DNA of 64,000 nucleotides, taken from CANQDT01 sp051878935 (lineage in GTDB: Bacteria > Bacillota > Clostridia > Lachnospirales > Lachnospiraceae). Below the pieces are notes generated by a model, which did not search any database, was not told where the DNA came from, and saw only the letters and a program-made list of their open reading frames with translations. This document shows positions 43,594-52,238 of the stretch, in pieces. Each line of letters starts with the position of its first letter. The first letter of the stretch is position 1. Location of the stretch: NCBI GenBank assembly GCA_051878935.1, contig JBJELB010000102.1:1-64000 (forward strand). The letters run 5' to 3'. The position numbers and the translations under genes are program-made.

Positions 43594-43629
43594 AAAGGCG
43601 TTCCAACCGATGATGATTTGAACGCCTTT
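43594..43629 (-). terminator. Terminator after ilvE
   Basis: AAAGGCGTTC (43594-43603) pairs with GAACGCCTTT (43620-43629); leftward, the stem ends in TTTT. It starts 24 bp after the ilvE stop. Confidence 0.8.
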
Positions 43630-43652
43630 ATTCCTTTACTTATTGCTGTTTC

Positions 43653-44723
43653 TTATTTAACTTCTACACGCCAGCCTTCCGGTCCTTCTATGTCGCCTAA
43701 TTGAATTCCCGTTACCGTATCATAAATCTTCTGGCTTAATTCTCCGATACCGCCATCCTGAATCTGCATTACCTCATCCTTCCAACGAAGCTTGCCGACC
43801 GGTGAGATAACTGCTGCAGTACCGGTACCAAATACCTCTTCTAATGTGCCATTCTGCTGTGCTTCATATAATTCATCTACAGAGATTCTGCGTTCTTCTA
43901 CCGGAACACCCCAGCTCTTACATAACTGAATAACAGAATCACGTGTTACACCCGGTAAAATACTGCCGGTTAACATAGGTGTCACAACTGTACCATTAAT
44001 CTTAAAGAAAATGTTCATTGCGCCAACCTCTTCAATATACCGGCGTTCTACTCCATCTAACCACAACACCTGAGAATAACCTGCATCATGTGCTTTCACC
44101 TGTGCAGCCAGACTGGCAACATAGTTACCACCGGTTTTCGTGAATCCGATACCTCCGCGAACTGCACGTACATAATCGTCTTCAATCCAAATGCCAACCG
44201 GATCAAGTCCACTTTCATAATATGCACCACTTGGTGATAAGATGACCATAAATTTATACGTTTTCGATGGTGCTACTCCCAAAAAATCATCCGTTGCGAT
44301 GATAAATGGTCTAACATAAAGAGAGGTACCCGGCTCCTCCGGAATCCAGTCTTCATCCACTTTCACTACGGCTTCTACTGCCTGTACAAAGTCTTCTACC
44401 GGAATCTCCGGAATGCAGAGACGCACATTCGTTGCGTTAGCTCTCTTCGCATTCATATCCGGACGGAACATATAAGTCTTTCCATCCTTACCTTTATATG
44501 CTTTTAATCCTTCAAACATTTCCTGACCATAATGGAATACCATGCAGGCAGGAGATAAACTCAAATTCTGGAAAGGTACCACTCGCGGGTCATGCCACCC
44601 TTTACCTTCTGTATAATCCATCACAAACATGTGATCGGTAAAAATCTTACCAAATCCCAACGGGCTTCCGGCTTCCGGTTTCTGTTTGGGTTGTGTCGTT
44701 CTTTCCACTTTGATGTTTAACAT
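43653..44723 (-). CDS. ilvE: Branched-chain amino acid aminotransferase
   Basis: 356 residues, the longer eukaryote-like BCAT type (group II). FGKIFTDHMFVMDY, LSPACMVFHYGQEMFEGLKAY, EVGAMNIFFKI, LTGSILPGVTRDSVI and EVFGTGTAAVISPVG are family motifs; the PLP Lys lies in the FTKTGGNYVASL region. It interconverts Leu, Ile, Val and their 2-oxo acids. GGAAGC upstream; its own transcription unit. Confidence 0.95.
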   Translation of the reverse strand: MLNIKVERTTQPKQKPEAGSPLGFGKIFTDHMFVMDYTEGKGWHDPRVVPFQNLSLSPACMVFHYGQEMFEGLKAYKGKDGKTYMFRPDMNAKRANATNVRLCIPEIPVEDFVQAVEAVVKVDEDWIPEEPGTSLYVRPFIIATDDFLGVAPSKTYKFMVILSPSGAYYESGLDPVGIWIEDDYVRAVRGGIGFTKTGGNYVASLAAQVKAHDAGYSQVLWLDGVERRYIEEVGAMNIFFKINGTVVTPMLTGSILPGVTRDSVIQLCKSWGVPVEERRISVDELYEAQQNGTLEEVFGTGTAAVISPVGKLRWKDEVMQIQDGGIGELSQKIYDTVTGIQLGDIEGPEGWRVEVK

Positions 44724-44800
44724 ATGTATACGCTTCCTTTCAAGTAAACTTTCATACGCCCTATTATGAACCTTTTACACTTTAAAGTCAAGAAGAAGCG

Positions 44801-44844
44801 TTTTATGTTGCTGTATGATATTGTTTTATGTTGCTGTATGATAT
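44801..44844. repeat. Tandem 23-bp duplication at the 3' end of a dockerin gene
   Basis: TTTTATGTTGCTGTATGATA occurs at 44801 and again at 44824, spacing 23 bp. The right copy contains the last codons and stop of the dockerin gene (YHTAT-stop); the left copy is the duplicate just beyond it. A recent slippage event. Confidence 0.8.
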
Positions 44845-45404
44845 CCGCTTGCATACTCCAGAATCTGCTGGGAATCTGCAATATCCAGTCTCTGGTCTCC
44901 GTTCATATCGCCACGCTCCAGCTGCTCCTGGGAAGGATTGATACCTACAGTCAACACCAATAAAGCATCTACTGCCGTCAGCTTCCCATCTCCGTTCATA
45001 TCACCCAGCCGTGCTTCAGCAGAACCGGCCGGCATAGTAACAGACCCCAGTTTTATCTTAGATGTATTTTCTTCATACCCAATATAAATGTCATACGTAT
45101 CTTCACCGCTCTCAGGTATCGGCATCCGAACATCAGAAAAGATAAGATGTCCATTTTCATCTGCTGTACCCTGCCCGATTTGTCCGATATACTGTGTCTC
45201 TATATTCTCAATATCTCCCTCACTATGATAAACCATAAAAGAAACCATTTTCCCGGCCAGTTTTGTATGATTCAATTCTATCGTCAAGGTGTCACCCCTC
45301 TGTGACACCTCTCCGTAAGTTTCTGCTGCAATTACCCCATAGGTAAAACAGTTGAGCAGGAGTACTACAGCAATAATACTCTTCATAATTTGTTTTCTCT
45401 TCAT
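44826..45404 (-). CDS. Secreted dockerin type I protein (192 aa)
   Basis: Signal peptide at 1-27 (GVIAAE). Residues 30-125 form a small beta domain (GDTLTIELNHTKLAGKMVSF). Residues 133-188 are a full dockerin with two calcium loops, LGDMNGDGKLTAVDALLVL and RGDMNGDQRLDIADSQQIL. Dockerins bind cohesin modules of scaffold proteins or the cell surface. The start is 12 bp after the stop of the 1597-residue protein and its AAGGAG lies in that gap, so the two are tightly coupled. Confidence 0.85.
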   Translation of the reverse strand: MKRKQIMKSIIAVVLLLNCFTYGVIAAETYGEVSQRGDTLTIELNHTKLAGKMVSFMVYHSEGDIENIETQYIGQIGQGTADENGHLIFSDVRMPIPESGEDTYDIYIGYEENTSKIKLGSVTMPAGSAEARLGDMNGDGKLTAVDALLVLTVGINPSQEQLERGDMNGDQRLDIADSQQILEYASGYHTAT

Positions 45405-45416
45405 AATTCGTGCTCC

Positions 45417-48400
45417 TTACTTCCTCCACTTCGCAGTAAACTCGGCATTAGCTCCAAGATTCTGTGTCATAAATGTTACTGTAACGGTTGTTCCTGCTTC
45501 CAATGCTTCATATGCATTAATAAATGCCTGTTTATCCTTTACCACTACTCCATTTATCGTCCGGATGACACTATCCTGTGGCAGTGTCTGTGTTGTCAGA
45601 TACTTTCCTTCCAGCTCGGCCAGTGTCTCCACAACATAAACGCCATCCAGATCCGGTGTGCCGGCTGCTGACTGTTTTGCAGCATCAACACTGGAAATCT
45701 TTCCACCCAGATAGTCTTGTGTATCGTCCGTGTTTGTCATATCAAAATCCACCTCATAGACATCCGGAACCGGTTTCCCTGCAACACCAAACCCGTCCAT
45801 AGAGAAGTTTACGAATCCATGATTCAGAATCTCCTGGTTCATAACCGTATAATCATGTTTTGAAGTATCCTTGAACTTTGGATTTGCTACCAATTGATCT
45901 CTATCCGTGATGTTCGCCTTTAATTCAAAGCTAGGAACCGTCTCACCGTAATATGCAATATTATTCCACATCGTTGATTCTGATTCATCATCCACTGTTG
46001 TTCTGATAGAAGCATATCCGTATGGCTTTCTGTTAATAATCAGATTATGATGAATCTCATCATGACTGTTTTTGAATGTACAGTGCTGCTGTAAGTTTCC
46101 GCCGACAATAATATTGTTGTATACCTTACGGTCAAAACCTTCCCGAAGCTTGATACCAACTCCCAGAATCAGATTATTATATATCTCATAATTTGTTGAT
46201 CCATCATCTAAATCAATGCCAAATCCCCGACCATCTACACTATATAAGCGGTTATGGCGTATGGTAACCGTCTGGTACGCATCTAATTTTGCATATGGAT
46301 ATTTTTCTTCACCTTTTGTACCACTTGTGTCATATCCCAGGTATGACCAGTATCGATCACGTCCCCAGGAGTTGAACTGACCATGATCCCCAGTACCACG
46401 CATACAATCAAACATGTCATTATTTTCAATTATATGCCCGCCAAATGTGCCGTCACTGATATTAATACAGGATCTCGGTGTACGGTGAATCGTGTTCCCA
46501 TCCATGGTTATTCTTGAAGATATGGAGGTACAGATACCCGCTACCTGCTTATCATACATACCAATATCATAAATATAATTGCTCTGAATCAGGATATCTC
46601 TTGGATAATCTTCCGTCTTCGGTCCCGTCACTGTATCACTCACCGTTGTTTTATGATTGTTGGAATCCCAGAAGGATGGGTCACGGACCGCATCCGTTTT
46701 TCCTACTAATAAGACACCACTTGCTCCGATCTGTGTCATTTCATTTCCGGAAATTACATGTCCGTTCCCGTACCCACTAATCATAACCGCATTTCCACCG
46801 AGCTCGTTAAAGGTACAATTCGTAATTTTAATATTCTCAGCATTTTCTATAAAAACTGCACCGGCTCTCTGTATTCCCCAATCGCCGCGCAACGGTCTTT
46901 CCCATTCGCGTGTAAACATCGTCCGGTGTGTCTGGGCAAAACGCAGTCCGTCAAAAGTAATATTACGCGCTGTCGTTATACTGCTGCCATCCGTCTGAGA
47001 CGAAGATTCCGGTGCCTGAGAACCGGTCACTCGTACCAGTGCTTCACTTCTTGCTGCATAAAATGATGCATTTAACTGACCGGTGCTTTCCGGATAATAA
47101 TATAACACTCCCGTGTCCGTATTGTAATACCACTCGTTTGGAGCATCCAGCTCTTCAAAAACATTTTCTACCATCATCTGTGAGGATAACATACTTGACC
47201 CCCGGTTATTATCACCAATCCAGGAGTATTCTACTTTACCATTGTCTGTTACGTTTGTTATCTTAAAATCATTTCCTCCCCATTTTGCGCCGTGCAATGC
47301 GCGAATCCAGCCATTAGGCGGTGTATTTCCTGCTCCCCATGTAGCCGATATACGATATTCATCTAATACATCCGTTGCATCTCCTAAATATCCGAACGGC
47401 GCATCCGGATCATTTTCTGCTGCTGCTTCATAATTCGGATAACGAGCCAGTATCTGCTTGGAATCTCCTGCATACAGGGCATCAAAATCGTATCCCGGCT
47501 CCAGCTGTGTCTGCATGATATGTCCATCATATTGTTTCCAGTTCAGATGTCCTAATGGCATAGCACCGCTTAAGGTAACCTTTTCATTGCGGTAAGCTTT
47601 ATATGTGACACATCCCTCACCGGAAGGTGTTTCCTCCTGCATCCAGCTAATTGGCTCATCCAGGTAGTATGTTCCACCCATGATAGAAATCGTAATCTGT
47701 TTTTCCGGATCATCTGCCAACAGAATTTTCGCTGCGTCTGTCGCCTGCTTCAACGTATATGGGCTTGTTAGTGAACCTGTTCCTCTTCCATCCGCTTCAG
47801 CAGCAACATACAGTACATCCCCTTCTTCTGAATTGGAATCTATCGAAATACTGAGAGCGTTGCAAAGCGGTGCAAGATTATCATCCCATACAAACAAACG
47901 GAACATATCCGTACTATCCGTTACCATATCAAAGCGGATCTCTGTTTCACCGGCACTCTGTAATGCGACTATTTCTTTTTTTGCTTTTTTCAACTGACCA
48001 TTTTTATCGAAAAGGCCCAGGTAAACATTAGCTTCCACATAAGACAGGGTATCATTTGAGAGCATCGCTGCCACTGTTGTTCCCTGTTCTGAATCAGTTA
48101 CAACCACATTACTGATTGTCAAAGCTTCTTCTGCTTCTTCCGCGCCCTGCACTGTAAAGAAATAGGTTCTCTCTACCGTTTCTTCTTCATCCGCAAAGAT
48201 CGCCGTTAAAACTACCTCTCGAAAGCCTGTCTGAGGTAACGTAATTGCACCGGTCTTTGTATCCAGAATTCCTTCCGGTTCAGCCTTCCAGGTAACACTG
48301 ACACCGTCTCTTAGCTCCGGATTCAGATTTAAAGGTTTTGTTACATTCGTACTACTTAGATTCTCTCCCTGTATATCCTCCCATGCAATACTGTATGCGT

Positions 48401-50195
48401 ATGCCTCAAGAGAAGAATTGTAGGGATCTTCTTCGATTTTTCCCGCTTTTTCAATCCGCAATGTCTGACCATATACTTTTAATTCATATCCCTCATCAAC
48501 CAGACTTTGCGCCAGTGTGAAATCATCTGTCGATGGTGTTATGGCACCGGCATAAACTGCTGCCTTTGCACCATTCTTTGGCGATGCGAAATCGATTACA
48601 GCATGAGATCCTGCTGTTGTAAATTTGTTATTTACCTGAATTCCATTGGCATTGGATAAATATACATTACCCGCATAAGCACTTCCTGACATGTAAAAAT
48701 TATCATTGTTTACATATACATCATAGCCACTATTATCTTTAATCTCTCCACCTGTAAAATAAAACTTACCGTTCTCGTAAAGGGCAACACCTCCACCGGC
48801 TTCTGCATCCGATATATTGCCTGTGATCACACCATCGGTCATCGTAACCGTAGCACTTCCCAAGATCGAGATTGCTCCGCCACCATATTCGCCGGTTGCC
48901 CTGTTACCGGATATGATGCCACCATATATATTTAGTATTCCGTTACGGCAGTCAACTGCAGCACCGCGTGTTGCTGTTGCTCCGGTCAAAACAATACCAT
49001 GTAACAGATTTGCGATTCCGTTATTGGTTTCTATAATGCTTTTCCTGCCCTTGATGTACAAAGCAGTCGCTTCCTCAGTTGCATCCAGCGAACTCTTTCC
49101 AAGATTTAAAGTTGGAGCAACAGAACCGGTAGCTAATAAAAACGTGATATTGTCCGTTGTCATTTCCAGCGTAGCTTTCTCACTTCCGTTTGCCACCGTG
49201 TAATTCTCGGAATTCTTTAGATTCACCCTGTTCTGCAGTGCTGAATCCGTGTAAACGACGATAGAATGTGCTCTATCCGGAGCTTCCTGTGCCGTTGTGA
49301 CAGCTGCATCAAAGCCCGCTGTTTTTTCCGAATCCAGATATACCCCTTCTTTTGGCAGGGCAGTTCCCTCTACCGTAAGAACCACAGGCCCGGTTACTTC
49401 AATCGTATAAAAATTATCTTTATTCTCTACCGATGCCGGACTCACACTCTCACCGGCTACCGTTACCACAGGACGACAACCCTCATCTACGGCAAAAGTC
49501 AAGATACCATTTTTTTCCAAATATCTCTCTGTTCCATTTTCATCTAAATTGGATGTAACCGATACATTATCACCCACTGTAGCGATCTTATATGCAATGG
49601 GTTCTATTTTTACACCAGCCACAGTCCTAGTCCCAGCATTCCAGTCACGATTATGTATATTCACCAGAACTCCTCCTCTTTGATAAATCGGAGTAACCGT
49701 ATCATTTACATCTCCAATTGGAGCATTGTTGGAAAAGAATTCATAGGAAGAATAATTATAGTTTTTCGCAGCATCTGTTTCATTGTATGCTACATAATCC
49801 CCCTGATAATAAGTACCATTTTTCAACAGATTCTTATGGCTTTGATTCGTCTGCAGAAAATAATAAATACCATTTCTACCTGTGTTGGAGCTGCCACTAA
49901 GCAGCTCTATACCTACCGATATTCGGTATTTTGTATCTGGTTCCACCTGCACAACAGGATGATGCTGATAATCCTGTGCATAGTTTTCATCCTCTCGTTC
50001 CGGAATCGTGTAACTATAAACCGCATCATATTCTGATGAATCATGTCCTGCTACGGAAACCGGTCTGGTTCCATCCGGGGCAAGCCCATTATTACTATCC
50101 GTCCACTCATATGCATATCCTGTCGACATCTGCAGCAACATAGCAATACAAACCAGGAATGCTGTTATCTTTTTCCTCATCTTATATTTTTTCAT
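45417..50195 (-). CDS. Very large secreted beta-helix protein, glycosidase/lyase-like, with PDZ-like tail (1592 aa)
   Basis: Start at ATG 50195 (GGAGG 8 nt upstream; an in-frame ATG 15 bp earlier lacks one). Signal peptide at 1-28 (STGYA). Residues about 35-285 match the 439-residue protein (EYDAVYSYTIP, ISVGIELLSG, NIHNRDWNAG). At 385-530 there is a short parallel beta-helix (NIYGGIISGNRA, GGGAISILGSATVTMTDG), then Ig-like linkers. Residues about 790-1470 are a right-handed beta-helix catalytic-type domain (LYVAAEADGRGTGSLTSPYTL, GGTYYLDEPISW, ITNCTFNELGGNAVMI, DHGQFNSWGRDRYW), reminiscent of GH141 or related families, though I cannot fix it. The last 90 residues (QDSVIRTINGVVVKDKQAFI) look like a PDZ fold. 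Likely acts on plant or host polysaccharide. Confidence 0.8.
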   Translation of the reverse strand: MKKYKMRKKITAFLVCIAMLLQMSTGYAYEWTDSNNGLAPDGTRPVSVAGHDSSEYDAVYSYTIPEREDENYAQDYQHHPVVQVEPDTKYRISVGIELLSGSSNTGRNGIYYFLQTNQSHKNLLKNGTYYQGDYVAYNETDAAKNYNYSSYEFFSNNAPIGDVNDTVTPIYQRGGVLVNIHNRDWNAGTRTVAGVKIEPIAYKIATVGDNVSVTSNLDENGTERYLEKNGILTFAVDEGCRPVVTVAGESVSPASVENKDNFYTIEVTGPVVLTVEGTALPKEGVYLDSEKTAGFDAAVTTAQEAPDRAHSIVVYTDSALQNRVNLKNSENYTVANGSEKATLEMTTDNITFLLATGSVAPTLNLGKSSLDATEEATALYIKGRKSIIETNNGIANLLHGIVLTGATATRGAAVDCRNGILNIYGGIISGNRATGEYGGGAISILGSATVTMTDGVITGNISDAEAGGGVALYENGKFYFTGGEIKDNSGYDVYVNNDNFYMSGSAYAGNVYLSNANGIQVNNKFTTAGSHAVIDFASPKNGAKAAVYAGAITPSTDDFTLAQSLVDEGYELKVYGQTLRIEKAGKIEEDPYNSSLEAYAYSIAWEDIQGENLSSTNVTKPLNLNPELRDGVSVTWKAEPEGILDTKTGAITLPQTGFREVVLTAIFADEEETVERTYFFTVQGAEEAEEALTISNVVVTDSEQGTTVAAMLSNDTLSYVEANVYLGLFDKNGQLKKAKKEIVALQSAGETEIRFDMVTDSTDMFRLFVWDDNLAPLCNALSISIDSNSEEGDVLYVAAEADGRGTGSLTSPYTLKQATDAAKILLADDPEKQITISIMGGTYYLDEPISWMQEETPSGEGCVTYKAYRNEKVTLSGAMPLGHLNWKQYDGHIMQTQLEPGYDFDALYAGDSKQILARYPNYEAAAENDPDAPFGYLGDATDVLDEYRISATWGAGNTPPNGWIRALHGAKWGGNDFKITNVTDNGKVEYSWIGDNNRGSSMLSSQMMVENVFEELDAPNEWYYNTDTGVLYYYPESTGQLNASFYAARSEALVRVTGSQAPESSSQTDGSSITTARNITFDGLRFAQTHRTMFTREWERPLRGDWGIQRAGAVFIENAENIKITNCTFNELGGNAVMISGYGNGHVISGNEMTQIGASGVLLVGKTDAVRDPSFWDSNNHKTTVSDTVTGPKTEDYPRDILIQSNYIYDIGMYDKQVAGICTSISSRITMDGNTIHRTPRSCINISDGTFGGHIIENNDMFDCMRGTGDHGQFNSWGRDRYWSYLGYDTSGTKGEEKYPYAKLDAYQTVTIRHNRLYSVDGRGFGIDLDDGSTNYEIYNNLILGVGIKLREGFDRKVYNNIIVGGNLQQHCTFKNSHDEIHHNLIINRKPYGYASIRTTVDDESESTMWNNIAYYGETVPSFELKANITDRDQLVANPKFKDTSKHDYTVMNQEILNHGFVNFSMDGFGVAGKPVPDVYEVDFDMTNTDDTQDYLGGKISSVDAAKQSAAGTPDLDGVYVVETLAELEGKYLTTQTLPQDSVIRTINGVVVKDKQAFINAYEALEAGTTVTVTFMTQNLGANAEFTAKWRK

Positions 50196-50300
50196 AATAT
50201 CCTCCTTCATCTCATATTATGTTTTCATTATACTGTAGTTTTTTCTCTCTGTGTGACTCTAAAATACGAACAAAAGATATCCCATTTTTGAAAATATCTT

Positions 50301-50329
50301 TTGCAATACATAGAAACTTATTATAGAAT
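50301..50329 (+). promoter_or_regulatory. Promoter of the double AraC regulator
   Basis: TTGCAA (50301-50306), 17 bp, TAGAAT (50324-50329), 28 bp before ATG 50358. It has the same -35 and spacing as the AraC gene at 2643. The divergent leftward TATAAT of the 1597-residue protein gene lies at 50229-50234 in the shared 162-bp gap. Confidence 0.7.
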
Positions 50330-50357
50330 AAGGTTAGTTTTACTTGGAGGGAACATT

Positions 50358-51998
50358 ATGGCAGTCTTACCATTACAATATATAAAAACCATCGTCTGTC
50401 ATAGTTTTCAGGAACTGGAAACCTGTGGCAACTTATACCACATTGCTATGTGTACATCCGGATCTGCATGTTATCTGGTACAGAAGGACAGCATCCAGTT
50501 ACAGCAAGGGGATATTTTTTTATTACAGCCGAAATCTGTCTTAAGCCATTCCTCCTGCTCTCAGGATTTTGAGATGCGTGTAATCCAGTTTGGTGGTGTG
50601 CTGGCCAAGGATTTTTTATCACAAACAGGATTTCAGAACATCAATATCTTCCCTGAAGCAACATCAGAAAAATATGACAATGTCTGTCATATTTTTCTGA
50701 TGATTACAAACAAAACTGAGTTATCGACAGAACAACCCGATTTACAAAAACAGACATTATTGTACCGCCTGTTGATTCAGCTTCATTTTTATTTCATTCC
50801 GGAATACAACGATGAAAAGCAACGGCAGCGAACCATGCTGGCGCCTGTTTTTGAACGAATTCATAACCCGATTAATATCACCGAACTCTCTTTACAGGAG
50901 CTTGCGGAATTATCCGGTCTCTCACCGACGCATTTAAGCCGTGTTTTTAAAGATGTAACCGGCAAGACACCAACACAGTTTATGCTACAGAAGCGCCTGC
51001 TTGGAGCAGCAAAAACGCTCTTAGAATATCCTGATATGACTGTAGAAGAAGTCGGAATCCGAAGTGGATTTACTTCTACGAACTATTTTCGTCAAACATT
51101 CAAACAAATGTATCATATAAGTCCTAGTGGATATCGCGAACAGCGAAAACAACAAGGCTTATCTCCCAGGATCAATTTTATTCCATATTGGCAGCCCCTT
51201 TATATAACCAATACCAGACGTCACGAACAAAAAGCAATCATTAACTATATGAACACACCCCCTAGCAGTTACCGTCTCTCTATCTGCATGAGTGGCGAGG
51301 GGAAAATAACCACTGAAGGCGGCGAAACTTATCTCATGCATAGAAACGAAATCTATTTAAACACACCATATGCATGCTATCGTTGTGACGCTCTTAACGA
51401 TAATTTTCGTATGTTGGAAATCTGTTTTGATGGGGTATATGCAAAAGAAATCATGAATTGTTTTAACATTACAAAATCTGTCTGCTTTACGAATGTAACT
51501 CAGTCGGAATATGATTTTCTGCAGAACATGACTTATATATGGAGAAATTTCTGGACCAGAGATAAGGAAGCATTATTAGAATGCTCCGGTCGTATACATG
51601 AAATCATATATCAGTTAAATACCCTGATTCAGGTCAAAACTCTCACCGCACAGGATACACAGGCCCCGCTCTCTATCGCTTTAAAAACGATGGAACTTCA
51701 GTACATGAATGATTTATCTATCTCTGATTTAGCTGAAATGGTTGGTTTATCTTATAGTACTTTTTCTAAAGATTTTAAGAAAACATATGGTCAATCACCA
51801 AAACAATATCTTCAGGAATATCGTCTGCAAATGGCAGCTGATATGCTACTGAAATATCCTTCCATGAAAACAGTCGATGTGGCAAAACAAAATGGTTTCA
51901 CACACATTTCTCATTTCTGCAAAGCATTTCATGAACGATTTGGTATGCCGCCACAGAAATATAAGGAACAAAAAAAGAGCCGATATGATAACAGATGA
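50358..51998 (+). CDS. Tandem-duplicated AraC regulator (546 aa)
   Basis: ATG 50358 follows GGAGGGAAC. Two complete AraC units lie in one chain: cupin 1 (DSIQLQQGDIFLLQPKSVL) with HTH pair 1 (LSLQELAELSGLSPTHLSRVF, VEEVGIRSGFTSTNYFRQTFK) in residues 1-265, and cupin 2 (GGETYLMHRNEIYLNTPYAC) with HTH pair 2 (LSISDLAEMVGLSYSTFSKDF, TVDVAKQNGFTHISHFCKAFH) in 270-546. Normal AraC proteins are about 280 residues with one unit. Two sensors and four HTHs could bind paired operators or two ligands. It is divergent from the 1597-residue protein and convergent with peptide B, so it likely controls this glycan cluster. Confidence 0.88.
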   Translation: MAVLPLQYIKTIVCHSFQELETCGNLYHIAMCTSGSACYLVQKDSIQLQQGDIFLLQPKSVLSHSSCSQDFEMRVIQFGGVLAKDFLSQTGFQNINIFPEATSEKYDNVCHIFLMITNKTELSTEQPDLQKQTLLYRLLIQLHFYFIPEYNDEKQRQRTMLAPVFERIHNPINITELSLQELAELSGLSPTHLSRVFKDVTGKTPTQFMLQKRLLGAAKTLLEYPDMTVEEVGIRSGFTSTNYFRQTFKQMYHISPSGYREQRKQQGLSPRINFIPYWQPLYITNTRRHEQKAIINYMNTPPSSYRLSICMSGEGKITTEGGETYLMHRNEIYLNTPYACYRCDALNDNFRMLEICFDGVYAKEIMNCFNITKSVCFTNVTQSEYDFLQNMTYIWRNFWTRDKEALLECSGRIHEIIYQLNTLIQVKTLTAQDTQAPLSIALKTMELQYMNDLSISDLAEMVGLSYSTFSKDFKKTYGQSPKQYLQEYRLQMAADMLLKYPSMKTVDVAKQNGFTHISHFCKAFHERFGMPPQKYKEQKKSRYDNR

Positions 51999-52022
51999 GA
52001 ACACTCTGCTATCATACCGGCT
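51978..52022. terminator. Bidirectional terminator
   Basis: AGCCGATATGATA pairs with TATCATACCGGCT, with inner CAGA/TCTG; it overlaps the AraC stop and ends 5 bp before the peptide B stop. Each strand has pyrimidine-rich trailing sequence. Confidence 0.7.
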
Positions 52023-52026
52023 TCTC

Positions 52027-52209
52027 TTATCCTTCATAAGTAAAAAATGAACTGTACAATGCCGAATAACCCGTTGTTTCTACAATCCCCGAGTTATTCG
52101 GGTTATCCTGACTCTCTGTAATTTGCACCAAAGTACTGCCAGAAGTCAATAAATCTTCTACACTGTATTGCATCTGCTCCATATTAGGTTTTATATACAC
52201 CTTTTTCAT
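52027..52209 (-). CDS. Small peptide B (60 aa), MKKxYxxPxxE family
   Basis: ATG 52209 with AGGTGG 7 nt upstream; a longer in-frame start at 52254 would run through that site and into the preceding gene. MKKVYIKPNMEQMQYSVEDL matches peptides A and C, then LTSGSTLVQ. The C-terminus (NNSGIVETTGYSALYSSFFTYEG) differs from the other two. No signal peptide. It lies 29 bp after the secreted 443-residue protein gene, same order as in the peptide A operon. Confidence 0.75.
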   Translation of the reverse strand: MKKVYIKPNMEQMQYSVEDLLTSGSTLVQITESQDNPNNSGIVETTGYSALYSSFFTYEG

Positions 52210-52238
52210 GATATCCACCTCATCTCTTGTTACAACAT

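Noticed and set aside
46478..47066. Long plus-strand frames inside the 1597-residue protein gene
   Set aside because: They lie wholly antisense to a continuous, domain-bearing frame and show no starts with ribosome binding sites.
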